Below are positions 1-8,548 of a stretch of 14,078 bases of DNA, in pieces. This DNA is from Thermoplasmata archaeon (GTDB lineage: Archaea; Thermoplasmatota; DAOVMN01). Each line of letters opens with the position of its first letter. Positions within the stretch are counted from its first letter, which is position 1. The notes below the pieces were generated by a model. The model saw only the letters and a list, made by a program, of their open reading frames with translations. It was not told the origin of the DNA and searched no databases. The stretch is taken from positions 1-14,078 of the forward strand of contig DAOVMN010000011.1 in NCBI GenBank assembly GCA_030630685.1, written 5' to 3'. Made by a program: the position numbers and the translations under genes.

Positions 1-342
1 CCTAAAAGTGGGTGGACGAAGATCAATCATGACCTGAACGCCGGGGCCGGGGGCAAGTACATCTACCTCTGTGTGAAGGATGCCATCAAGGATGATGTGA
101 AAATCATCACCGGCAGTTCTTCCGGAATCTCGCCGGGTAGCGGCTGGACAAAGATCAACAAGGACCTGAACCAGGGGACAGGAGGAAAATATATCTATCT
201 CTGCGTTAAAGAGTCCCTCGTCAATCACATCAAGGTGATCAGTGGGTCGTCGTCTCATATCTCCGCTGGAACAGGGTGGACAAAGATCCATAAGGATCTG
301 AACGAGGGCGCGGGCGGGAAATACATATACATCTGCATCAAG
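1..342 (+). repeat. Three in-frame 44-residue MABP-like (beta-prism) repeats
   Basis: The KYIY motif recurs at bases 55, 187 and 319, exactly 132 bp apart, giving a 44-residue unit; the first copy is cut by the window edge. Each unit carries GWTKI, a DLN motif, a Gly-rich turn and YIYLC or YIYIC. This pattern is typical of MVB12-associated beta-prism (MABP) and related Vps62-like domains, where three such units build one prism. The family assignment is from motif memory, not a search. Confidence 0.6.
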
Positions 343-3300
343 AACGACGAGAACAATCCGGCAATCATCACGAAGACCGTCCCGCTCGCCACCTATCGCG
401 AGGACTGCATGCTTACCGGATTCACCATGAACGAGAATCATGGTGCCGAAGCAGGGGTATTTTACAGCGCGGACAGGAACCAGACACTGAAAGCATATGT
501 GGCTCTCAATTATGATTTCCTGAAAAACCAGACCCCACTCTCACAAGCCCCTGACAAGCTGTCAGAATACGATATCGACGTACATCATGAAATTAAATCG
601 TTCTCTCACCTGGATGCGTCCGTGAAAGGTATGACCAGTATGGTCAGGGACGCCATGAAGAAGCTGCCTGATGGTAAAGTGCTGCCCGTGGTTCTCGTGG
701 GGACGGACATATCATCAAATTGTGCCATGGGGGAATTTGCCGCCGGATCCACACATCAGCTTGGAACCGAGTTCCATGTGGATCTGACTGTCGAGCCGGA
801 CGTAACCATGAAGTCGCTCAATACAGTATGGGTGGACACGACAACCGAGGAGGTCATCCAGTTCGACGAACTTGTGCAGGAGATAAAGACCTGGGAGTGG
901 GACGATATCAATGAGACCACCGATATGGCGCTGCTCTTCTTCCTGTGGAATGTGGGAGAGACGGTGGTGATCAATGTCGACGACATCGAGATCAAATTCG
1001 AGGTCCCGGAAACCCCGGAGATCCTGGAGGAACTGCATCAATCATTCAGTGGGTTTGAGCATCTGGTGGGTCCCATTGTTGAAAATCTGGCAAAATATTA
1101 CTGGACCAGGTCGTTCGATAAGGTGAAATTCGGGATACTTGATGACCTTAACGTGCAATGGGGTGAACTGGATGCAGAGACCCAGGAATTTCAGGATACG
1201 CGTGTAATGATAAGGGAAGTTGGTTCTGCTAAAAATTATGCGCAGCTCGAGAAAGCAGTGGGTGGGGAGGTGGTGGAGGAGCAATTGACCGGAATCGGAT
1301 CCAAGCTCGAGATCTTTGCCAAGGCATTGATGATCATCGGGATCCTGATCGTGATCGGTGTGGCTATCTACACTTTTATATCCATAGGAAATGCCGGGGG
1401 ATGGTCTGGTTTCAGCATCGCGCTCGGTATCGCGGTTGTCGTTTTGCAGGTTCTATATTTCCTTATAATCCTGGGCATATGCCTGATCCCGGTTGTGGGT
1501 TGGATCATCGGGCTCATTATTGTCCTCGCGGATATCATCGCAAGTTTTTTCGGCTATGGTTCGGGTTGGATCATGAAGAAGATCATCGATGCGATCTGTG
1601 ATTTCAAGCTCCGTAGCAACGTTGATCTGGATATGCAGAATACTAATCTCCTGGTCACGGATCACGATGACAATGGTTTGACTGCCGGCGATCGGATCGA
1701 GATGAGGAGCAGGATAATCGAGACGATCAACAAAACGGATGATGGGGATCACAGTGATGTCACGGACAGCTATATCACACCGCATTACCGTGTGAGTACT
1801 CATTCATGCAGTGATGCTGGTATGGGCATTAAAACAAAGAGTGGTACATTCAGAAACACCCTGTACCGTGAAACGCATCACTCCAAGCGGGAAGTGGACC
1901 ATGATGTGGGGTTGTGGGTTGAACCGGGATGCAGTATGATCAACTTCCCCATTACCACGAGACTCCATGCTGATTACAAGGTCTATTACAAGGAGTGCTG
2001 CTGCTGGATCTGTTCCACCAAGCACAAGTTGGACTCTCAGACATCTGATGCGTCAACCTTCTATTTCGACGTGCTTCCGAATACTCTGGATGATTTTCTG
2101 GGCTGGAATGCCATAACCGTGAATGATCGGGATTCGGATGGTCTTCAGGATACTGTGGAGGCAGGTAATGATGTATACTACGAACTGGTACAGAATGCCA
2201 CAGGCAAGGTCATAGACGGCAGTTCGGGGTCCATGTACATGCTGGACTGGAAGGACAGCGAGAACCAGAAGTGGAACCTGGAGCCTGTGGAAAACGGGGA
2301 ATTCAGGATCACGCAGAAGGCATCCGGCCAGGCAATTGACGGGAATGGCGCGGAAATGTACCTGGATTCATGGAACGGGGGAGATTTCCAGAGATGGGAA
2401 CTGGACCCGGTTGGCGGAGGGTATTATCGCATCAGGCAGAATGCCACTGGCAAGGTGATCGACGGCAATGGGGATCATCTGTACATGAGGGACTGGAATG
2501 GGGGTGATTACCAGAAATGGACGCTCAAGGTCGCTGGAACGGATACCGATCCCCATGCATGGGATTCCGATGGTGACGGTCTGTCCGACTGGTACGAGGT
2601 AAATACGGTGATCGAGTACGGATGCAGTGCTACTGATGCTGACTCGGATGATGACGGATTGAACGACGCAAAGGAGCTGCACCTGGGCACCAGTCCTCTA
2701 AAATCCGATACCGATGACGATGGATTGACGGATTACCAGGAACACCGGGGGTGGAAGATCACCTTCACCTATTGCGGACAGCAGTTCACCGCTCATGTAT
2801 GGTCCGACCCTCTGACGAATGACAGTGATCTCGATGGGCTCACCGATTATGAGGAATACCAGCGAGGACTCAATCCCCGCTCGGATGACACGGATGGGGA
2901 CGGGATCAAGGACGGAGATACATTCCCGTACATTCCCACAGTCACCGATTACATCAGGAATGTGAAGCTGAATGGTGGGGGGAATACACTTTTTGTTGAC
3001 CCATCCGAACAGATCGGGGTTACCCTCGATTACCGGGACTGGAACCCGGTGTCCAGCGATACCGAGTTCTGGAACACCAATTACCTGGAGGCGAGGCTCG
3101 AAATGAACCATCTGGAAACCATCTATGAGGGACTTCCCCCGGAGAGCCCTGACGTCACCACCGGCTCCGCGGATTTCTCGTTCACGGCTCCTGATGCCGA
3201 GGGTCTCTACATCCTGAAATACGATGTGAATATTACCCACAGCAAGAATATGGGTGATCACTGGGATCTCGGTGTCGTCCAGGTTGTGGATGGCACCAGT

Positions 3301-5286
3301 TTCGCGGCGATCCGTGTAATTGAAGGGGGCGGAAGATCGTCATCATCAATCTCCTTGCTTACTTCAACCTTATCAACCCGTTCGGGAAGGGATGACAACT
3401 GGACAGATCCCGATCAGGTTGACCTGAGGGAAAGCGACGGTGACGGACTCACGGATCTTCAGGAACTGGGTGGCTGGGTCATCAATCTCACCAATGCCAG
3501 CAACGGCACATCCGCTATTCATGTTACCAGTGATCCCCTGCTTTCCGATACCGATCACGACGGATTGTCCGATGGGCTGGAACTCATTCTGGGTACGGAT
3601 CCGAGATCCATGGATTCCGATGGAGACGGCCTGTCCGATGGCGTCGAGTACAAGTTGGGAATGGACATCACATTGCATGACGAGGACGGGGACGGACTGG
3701 ATGATGCGGCAGAGATGCTTTTCGGCTGCGACCCCACGATGAATGATACTGATTCCGACGGACTTCCTGATGATCAGGAGGTTCTGCTTGGTTCGGACCC
3801 GACCTCTAATGATACGGATCATGATGGATTGGATGATGCTGTGGAGCTCATGTTCAATTCGAGCCTCGGGAAACCCGACTCTGACGAGGATCAGCTATTT
3901 GACAAGATGGAGTTCACCCTTGGAACGGATCCATGGAATCCTGACACGGATGGGGATGGGCTGGCTGATGGTCTGGAATATTTCATGAACACAGACCCTC
4001 TGGCGAATGATACCGATTCCGATGGCCTCCCGGATGGTCGTGAATTGGATCTGGGACTTGACCCATCCGTGAATGATACGGATGGTGACGGGTTGGATGA
4101 CGAATTGGAACTGGAGCTTGGTTCCAATCCGCTCTCCCCTGACACTGACAATGACAGGATTCCGGATGCCAGGGATCATGACACCTTTGTGAGGAATGTG
4201 GATGAAATTATCCTGGTCTTTGACCCATTGAAGGATTCGTATGGATTCAGGAACCTGTTGTCGGAATACGTGAATATAATCGAGGCGACACCTGCGGAAT
4301 TGAGAGCAAACTATTCGAACGCGCGATATATTGTCATCGTTGGAAGACCATATCCTGACCCGGAGAACGATACTGCGGGAAACCTCATGTACGATATCAT
4401 GAGACCTTACGGTTGGAACCTCACGCCTTTACAGGAATCCGGATACGATCGAATCACCGTGGAGTATGGATTGTGGAATCGTACCCAGACCATTGTGATG
4501 CTTACGCATCCGTTTCCAACGGATCACTGGCGCGTGCTGAGTATCCTGAAGGGAATGAATGTGACCGTGCTACCTGATACAGTCAGGGTGGAATATCCCG
4601 CACCCCGTCCGTTCTTCCATGTGGACGGAATCAGGGAGATCGATACTTTCATCACAGTAAAACTCCTAGAAGAGGTTACACCTGATGTTGAATTGCACCG
4701 GTATAATGCTTCCACAATCCCAACTGTGCTTGACCATAGGTCCGGCCTGATCGGTGATGAGGTGGCTGTGGGACACTATCTGGAGATCATTCCCAGTGCG
4801 AATATGCAGAATGAATCCAGCGAGATCATCGACTTCATGTGGATCCAGCTCTACTTCACGGCAGCCGATCTCGACCGCAATGGTGACATGGATGCAGTTG
4901 ATCCGGAGGATGTGAATGAGAGCACCCTGTGTGTGTATTATTTCGATGGATCGAAGAACACGTGGATCAGGTTAACCAACGATTTGGACTGGGTGAACGA
5001 GGTTGGGGTCAATACCACGAACGTAGAGCTGTACGGGAAGGAGTACGAGGGATATGTCTGGGTCAACGTATCCCACTTCTGTCTGTTCGGACTGGCTGGG
5101 GAATCAACACTGCCACCTGCGGATGAAAAGGAGAAGGAATTTTCAACCGTTCTGGCTCTACTGGGTAGTATTCTCGTGCTGTTGATTGCCCTGTTACTTA
5201 CAATCAATGTCTGGTATCCGGACCCGGAAAGGAGGAAAAAGGAGAGACGGAAGAAAGAAGGGAAAGAGAAAAGTGAGAAAAAATAA
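1..5286 (+). CDS. Giant lectin/calcium-repeat surface protein, 5' partial
   Basis: The reading frame is open from base 1, so the true start and any signal peptide lie to the left; 1761 residues are visible. In order (residues from the window edge): 44-residue repeats with the pattern GWTKIxxDLNxGxGGKYIYLCVK (1-114), like the beta-prism MABP family; an unassigned soluble region; a hydrophobic block of about three helices (441-520); a Cys-rich patch (666-671); a ricin-type beta-trefoil with QxW at 756, 797 and 838; DxDxDG calcium repeats (709, then 855-975); a beta-sandwich-like stretch (980-1115); eleven more DxDxDG repeats (1144-1392); an alpha/beta domain with YIVIVGRPYPDPEN (1400-1525); a region like the domain that precedes PGF-CTERM signals; a transmembrane helix (1714-1738) and a Lys/Arg-rich tail. 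It lacks PGF-CTERM itself and so seems membrane-anchored directly. A role in adhesion or glycan binding is inference. It is convergent with the next gene. Confidence 0.9.
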   Translation, partial: PKSGWTKINHDLNAGAGGKYIYLCVKDAIKDDVKIITGSSSGISPGSGWTKINKDLNQGTGGKYIYLCVKESLVNHIKVISGSSSHISAGTGWTKIHKDLNEGAGGKYIYICIKNDENNPAIITKTVPLATYREDCMLTGFTMNENHGAEAGVFYSADRNQTLKAYVALNYDFLKNQTPLSQAPDKLSEYDIDVHHEIKSFSHLDASVKGMTSMVRDAMKKLPDGKVLPVVLVGTDISSNCAMGEFAAGSTHQLGTEFHVDLTVEPDVTMKSLNTVWVDTTTEEVIQFDELVQEIKTWEWDDINETTDMALLFFLWNVGETVVINVDDIEIKFEVPETPEILEELHQSFSGFEHLVGPIVENLAKYYWTRSFDKVKFGILDDLNVQWGELDAETQEFQDTRVMIREVGSAKNYAQLEKAVGGEVVEEQLTGIGSKLEIFAKALMIIGILIVIGVAIYTFISIGNAGGWSGFSIALGIAVVVLQVLYFLIILGICLIPVVGWIIGLIIVLADIIASFFGYGSGWIMKKIIDAICDFKLRSNVDLDMQNTNLLVTDHDDNGLTAGDRIEMRSRIIETINKTDDGDHSDVTDSYITPHYRVSTHSCSDAGMGIKTKSGTFRNTLYRETHHSKREVDHDVGLWVEPGCSMINFPITTRLHADYKVYYKECCCWICSTKHKLDSQTSDASTFYFDVLPNTLDDFLGWNAITVNDRDSDGLQDTVEAGNDVYYELVQNATGKVIDGSSGSMYMLDWKDSENQKWNLEPVENGEFRITQKASGQAIDGNGAEMYLDSWNGGDFQRWELDPVGGGYYRIRQNATGKVIDGNGDHLYMRDWNGGDYQKWTLKVAGTDTDPHAWDSDGDGLSDWYEVNTVIEYGCSATDADSDDDGLNDAKELHLGTSPLKSDTDDDGLTDYQEHRGWKITFTYCGQQFTAHVWSDPLTNDSDLDGLTDYEEYQRGLNPRSDDTDGDGIKDGDTFPYIPTVTDYIRNVKLNGGGNTLFVDPSEQIGVTLDYRDWNPVSSDTEFWNTNYLEARLEMNHLETIYEGLPPESPDVTTGSADFSFTAPDAEGLYILKYDVNITHSKNMGDHWDLGVVQVVDGTSFAAIRVIEGGGRSSSSISLLTSTLSTRSGRDDNWTDPDQVDLRESDGDGLTDLQELGGWVINLTNASNGTSAIHVTSDPLLSDTDHDGLSDGLELILGTDPRSMDSDGDGLSDGVEYKLGMDITLHDEDGDGLDDAAEMLFGCDPTMNDTDSDGLPDDQEVLLGSDPTSNDTDHDGLDDAVELMFNSSLGKPDSDEDQLFDKMEFTLGTDPWNPDTDGDGLADGLEYFMNTDPLANDTDSDGLPDGRELDLGLDPSVNDTDGDGLDDELELELGSNPLSPDTDNDRIPDARDHDTFVRNVDEIILVFDPLKDSYGFRNLLSEYVNIIEATPAELRANYSNARYIVIVGRPYPDPENDTAGNLMYDIMRPYGWNLTPLQESGYDRITVEYGLWNRTQTIVMLTHPFPTDHWRVLSILKGMNVTVLPDTVRVEYPAPRPFFHVDGIREIDTFITVKLLEEVTPDVELHRYNASTIPTVLDHRSGLIGDEVAVGHYLEIIPSANMQNESSEIIDFMWIQLYFTAADLDRNGDMDAVDPEDVNESTLCVYYFDGSKNTWIRLTNDLDWVNEVGVNTTNVELYGKEYEGYVWVNVSHFCLFGLAGESTLPPADEKEKEFSTVLALLGSILVLLIALLLTINVWYPDPERRKKERRKKEGKEKSEKK
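1321..1566 (+). other. Internal hydrophobic block in the giant surface protein, about three membrane helices
   Basis: Codons 441-522 encode three hydrophobic stretches: one beginning ALMIIGILIVIG, one beginning SIALGIAVVVLQ, and one after LIPVVGW (WIIGLIIVLADIIASFF). Short Gly-rich links separate them and the basic sequence MKKIID follows. They lie between soluble domains rather than at a terminus, which is unusual for a secreted adhesin and could be a true membrane crossing or a hairpin. Confidence 0.7.
2173..2532 (+). other. Ricin-type beta-trefoil lectin domain (three QxW repeats)
   Basis: Three subrepeats share the pattern YxxxxxATGKVIDG, then MYMLDW or an equivalent, then QxW (QKW, QRW, QKW). 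The Trp codons of the QxW motifs are at 2272, 2395 and 2518, exactly 41 codons apart. QxW packing is the hallmark of ricin B-type carbohydrate-binding trefoils, so sugar binding is a reasonable expectation from the family; the ligand cannot be read from sequence. Confidence 0.85.
2563..2925 (+). repeat. First block of DxDxDG calcium-binding (TSP3-like) repeats
   Basis: Five copies of a DxDxDGLxD motif follow the lectin domain, with a lone earlier copy at 2125. They match thrombospondin type-3-like Asp-rich calcium repeats that rigidify surface proteins. One linker contains the sequence QEHRGW followed by HVWSDPL, a pattern that recurs in the second block. Confidence 0.8.
3430..4175 (+). repeat. 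Second block of eleven DxDxDG calcium-binding repeats
   Basis: Eleven Asp-rich loops (DSDGDG, DTDHDG, DTDSDG and variants) are each followed by LxDxxE and a turn such as GTDP or GSDP, about 20-25 residues apart. Two loops are degenerate: DSDEDQ at the seventh and DTDNDR at the eleventh. A calcium-stiffened stalk is the likely structure. Confidence 0.85.
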
Positions 5287-5436
5287 GAAGTGAAAGGGGT
5301 TACCAAATTCCATGTTAATTCGGTTTCATGCAAGCACTATTTGAGTATCTCCTTTCGCCGTTTAATCCTCACAAAGATTCCCTGACATGTTGTATGAAAT
5401 CCTCAATGCCGGCGCACCATAGATTCACCCCGTGAT

Positions 5437-5471
5437 ATTCGTGTGATTTGTTCATTAGTGCCATTCGTGAT
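5437..5471. repeat. Degenerate 9-bp periodic repeat, ATTnGTGnn, in a convergent intergenic gap
   Basis: Four consecutive units begin at 5437, 5446, 5454 and 5463 and follow the pattern ATTCGTG, ATTTGTT, ATTAGTG, ATTCGTG. The 229-bp gap between the two convergent genes (5287-5515) shows no gene and no convincing terminator hairpin. Similar ATTCGTG-type strings are, from memory, scattered between genes of many environmental prokaryotes. Confidence 0.55.
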
Positions 5472-5515
5472 TTCCAAGCCTTGGACAATTTGGTAGTTTA
5501 TTCTACGGTAAAACC

Positions 5516-7825
5516 TTAACGCCTCTTTCTCCGGTAGATCAATAGGGCCGCTCCCACTGCTGCTGCTGCGACTACCGCCTCGAATCCCGGGATTATTCCA
5601 TCGCCTCCGTTCTTTTCCTTATTCTCCACCTTTACCGTGATGGGTTTTTCCAGGGAGTAGTTTTTCCCGTCGTAGCTTCTGACCGTAATGGTGTAGTCTC
5701 CGTTCTTCACTTTCTCTGTGTTCCATTCGAGGCTCCAGGATTCCGTCCCGGTGGCGGGGAGCCAGGGTCCTCCCTTGATGGAAATCTCTACCTTCTCCAC
5801 GGTGCCGTCCTCGTCCGAGGCGGTGCCGGAGATTGTGACAGTGCCTTTGAGCTTATCACCGTCATTGGGGAAAGTTATCAACACGGTAGGAATTTTGTTG
5901 AGTGCAATAATTGTTAAGGTGGCGTTTACTTCCTCGGACCAGGCACCAAGGTCGTCCAGCACCTTCAGGTAGATTGTATGGGTGCCGACTGAGAGATTTG
6001 AACAGCCAAAACTCGAGTTTGTGCCGTTGTAAAGAATTTGCTCATCTGTCCGCCAGATATACCTGGTGATTGAGCCGTCATCCGTGCCGTTCCCGATGAA
6101 AGCGATTGTATCGGTGTCGAGTGCGGGATCGGGATTTATCGAGATGATCGAGGCAACAGGCTTTTCGTGAATAATCAAAGTGGTGTTCACCTCTTCGCTC
6201 CAGACACCATAGTTATCCATGACCTTGAGGAAGACCGTGTGCTCCCCGACTGACAGACCGGAATAATCGAATTCCGCCTCCGTGCCATTGTAGAACTCAT
6301 CGTCGATGCTGTTGCGCCAGGAGTACCGCTCGATTGTGCCGTCATCCGTGCCGCTCCCGATGAAGGTTACGGGAGACCCTTCCACGGATATTGAAGGGGT
6401 GATCGAGATGTTCGAGGCTGTTGGTTTTCTGTGCACCACCAGCGCTGCCTCTGTCTCGGGGCTCCAGATACCGCGTGTATCGAGGACCCTGAGATAGATC
6501 GTGTGCATGCCTGCCGGGAGATCGCCCCTCCGGAACTCCGCGTCGGTGCCGTTGTAGATATCCTTATCGAGGCTGCTGCGCCACGCGTATCGCTCCACCG
6601 TTTTGTTACCCTCTACCGAAGCGATGAAATTGATGGTCTCCGATATGAGTGCGGGATTCGGCACCATGGATTCGATTACCGGGACGGCATAATCGTAGTT
6701 TTCCGGGACCTTCAGCCACGGCTCGAATATCACGAAATCTGTGATGTTGTCGCCCTTGCCCTCCGGGTTTCCGGTCGGGTGATAGGGTCCTGAGGTGTGA
6801 CCCCACCAGTTGTGAGTTGCATTGATGGTGAAGCCGTTGTTCTCGGTGGCGTTGATGCCATACTGGGTGTTGTTGTAGATGAGGTTGTTGTGGGCGGTGA
6901 TGTTTGTGGAACCATAACTGGCAATAAGACCTATGTTGTTGCTCCAAAGTGCATTCCTTTCAAAAAAACACGAATTGCCAATAAAAAGTTGAATACCAAT
7001 ATCGGAATATCCACATATATTCTCAATAAAACTACTATTCGAGCAATTTGACAATCTAATATTAAAGTGATTATTATTCAATAGTTCATTGTTTTCTACA
7101 TGACATTGTGTTTTATAGATATCTATCCCTCTATCATTATTTCTGCATGAATTATTTCTAACAATTATATCATTACTTTTCCAAAGAGAGAGCCCAGATG
7201 AACCGCTATCCATGCAGGTGTTTGCTTCGACGATAATATTACTGCTTTTTACGACAAGGATGCCATCACAATAATGAGTATTCAGACATGTATTCCCCAT
7301 GATTGTCCCAGATATACATAGCAATTCGATTCCGTAATCTCTATTTTTCTTGCACACGTTATTTATGATGTTAGCCCCATTACCTTTATATTCTATTCCA
7401 TAAGAAGCATTCAAACAGTGATTCTCGCTGATGGTGCAGTTATTGGCACGAACCTTTATACCGGAATTATACGTACTCCCATTACCGTTTACGACTCTGA
7501 AACCACTGAAGTTTACCCAATCCGCCTTAATCGACACGACATCGTTTTCTCCCTCGTTATCGATAATGGTTTTATCAGCACCCGCACCTTGCAGGTTGAT
7601 GGATTTGTTAATTGATATGTTCTCGTAATATGTTCCCTCTTTTACCAGGATGGTATCTCCCTCGGTGGCATTGTCGATGGCATGCTGGATTTTTGAGTAG
7701 TTGGCCGGGCCGTCATCGTCCACGGTGATGGTGGCTGCGTTGGCTTGTTGGGCTGAAAGGAGAACAATTAGGGTGCCAGCAAGAAGTAAAACAAGTGCGA
7801 GTAGGATTTTTGTGATGTGTTTCAT
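5516..7825 (-). CDS. Secreted beta-helix (NosD-like) surface protein with PKD-like repeats and PGF-CTERM
   Basis: The 769-residue protein starts with a signal peptide (1-30, ending QQANA). Residues 31-100 carry TITVDDDGPANYSKIQHAIDNA and EGDTILVKEGTYYENI, the usual opening of NosD/pectate-lyase-like right-handed beta-helices. Turns of 21-24 residues with Asn at the corner follow to about 340, closing with NWWGHTSGPYHP, common at the end of such helices. Three PKD/Ig-like repeats come next, with YNGT at 424, 512 and 600 (88-residue period), then an Ig-like domain (644-733). The end is PGF-CTERM: DGIIPGFEAVVA, a hydrophobic helix and RRKRR. Archaeosortase A should cut it and attach lipid, leaving the protein in the S-layer. 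The gene lies 56 bp downstream of the membrane-protein gene on the same strand and may be cotranscribed. The helix part is far more AT-rich than the rest. The ligand is unknown. Confidence 0.9.
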   Translation of the reverse strand: MKHITKILLALVLLLAGTLIVLLSAQQANAATITVDDDGPANYSKIQHAIDNATEGDTILVKEGTYYENISINKSINLQGAGADKTIIDNEGENDVVSIKADWVNFSGFRVVNGNGSTYNSGIKVRANNCTISENHCLNASYGIEYKGNGANIINNVCKKNRDYGIELLCISGTIMGNTCLNTHYCDGILVVKSSNIIVEANTCMDSGSSGLSLWKSNDIIVRNNSCRNNDRGIDIYKTQCHVENNELLNNNHFNIRLSNCSNSSFIENICGYSDIGIQLFIGNSCFFERNALWSNNIGLIASYGSTNITAHNNLIYNNTQYGINATENNGFTINATHNWWGHTSGPYHPTGNPEGKGDNITDFVIFEPWLKVPENYDYAVPVIESMVPNPALISETINFIASVEGNKTVERYAWRSSLDKDIYNGTDAEFRRGDLPAGMHTIYLRVLDTRGIWSPETEAALVVHRKPTASNISITPSISVEGSPVTFIGSGTDDGTIERYSWRNSIDDEFYNGTEAEFDYSGLSVGEHTVFLKVMDNYGVWSEEVNTTLIIHEKPVASIISINPDPALDTDTIAFIGNGTDDGSITRYIWRTDEQILYNGTNSSFGCSNLSVGTHTIYLKVLDDLGAWSEEVNATLTIIALNKIPTVLITFPNDGDKLKGTVTISGTASDEDGTVEKVEISIKGGPWLPATGTESWSLEWNTEKVKNGDYTITVRSYDGKNYSLEKPITVKVENKEKNGGDGIIPGFEAVVAAAAVGAALLIYRRKRR
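5568..5609 (-). repeat. 42-bp identical copy of the PGF-CTERM coding sequence, copy 1
   Basis: These 42 bp, which encode the PGF motif and the first half of the sorting helix, are identical base for base to 10737-10778 in the other PGF-CTERM gene. The flanking hydrophobic-helix codons diverge at once. Confidence 0.9.
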
Positions 7826-7881
7826 GGGGATCGCCTTTGAATTGTTATGTTTTTGAGTTTAACTGATTTGAATTGACTTTT

Positions 7882-8547
7882 CTACAGCTTTACATTAATT
7901 CTGTTTTGAGGGGTCTCCCTCGAATGCTTTTTATAAACTTCAAGTGCACGAAATATTATAGCAAATCCAAAAATGCAACTAATTATTATTGCAAGAACAT
8001 ATGTTATATTTGATGTTTCACTCATAAAAAATATTAGGGGGAGCAAAATACATCCCCCAATTGCAAATAATACCACATAAATAACCTCTCTTCTTCGTTC
8101 TTCTAAAGTTTTAAACTTTTTTGTGTTGGGCTTTTTTTCAGGATCTTTCTGAATATATGTATCTATATGTCTCTTCTGGTGAATGATTTGTTTGCCATAT
8201 ACCCCTAGTAAACCAAAAACATAAAATTGAGAAATTATAACAAAAGGTAGTAGTAGGGAGAACGATGTGAAATTGTATATCAACATTGAGATAAGTCCAA
8301 AAATACAAATAGTTGTGATTATTATAAAGAATCTTTCAGAACAATTATTTAGGTTTTCCATTTCTTCATTTAGATTGCTGAAGATTAAAACCCAAAGAAA
8401 AGCGATTATGTTTGGTGCAATTAACAATCCTAATCGTAAAAAATACAAAATAGTGATATATATAATTCCCATTATCATCCAACTAAATACATACTTTTCT
8501 TTAGGTATATGATCTAAATCACTATTTTTTATACCATTTCGTACCAT
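7882..8547 (-). CDS. Six-helix membrane protein of unknown function
   Basis: This 221-residue protein has hydrophobic segments at about 20-38, 40-57, 72-92, 96-117, 155-175 and 180-200. A basic cytoplasm-type linker (119-154, with KKPNTKKFK and EERRRE) separates helix four from five. I recognise no family motif. Its ATG lies one base after the stop of the 606-residue protein (TAA-A-ATG), with a GGGGA stretch upstream, so translational coupling is likely. The sequence is strongly AT-rich (line 7981-8040 has 14 G/C of 60). The context suggests a partner for the upstream protein, for example an immunity, export or anchoring factor, but that is inference. Confidence 0.8.
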   Translation of the reverse strand: MVRNGIKNSDLDHIPKEKYVFSWMIMGIIYITILYFLRLGLLIAPNIIAFLWVLIFSNLNEEMENLNNCSERFFIIITTICIFGLISMLIYNFTSFSLLLPFVIISQFYVFGLLGVYGKQIIHQKRHIDTYIQKDPEKKPNTKKFKTLEERRREVIYVVLFAIGGCILLPLIFFMSETSNITYVLAIIISCIFGFAIIFRALEVYKKHSRETPQNRINVKL

Positions 8548-8548
8548 T

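Noticed and set aside
2698..3261. 187-codon minus-strand open frame, and several shorter ones opposite the calcium repeats
   Set aside because: They are antisense to the DxDxDG coding sequence, whose repetitive GAT/GAC codons keep other frames open. No motif, start site or spacing supports them.
5437..5471. CRISPR array
   Set aside because: Units of 8-9 bp without spacers do not fit a CRISPR; no cas gene is present in the window.
5474..5484. Palindrome CCAAGCCTTGG as a terminator between the convergent genes
   Set aside because: The loop would be one base, so no hairpin can form, and no T-run follows on either strand.
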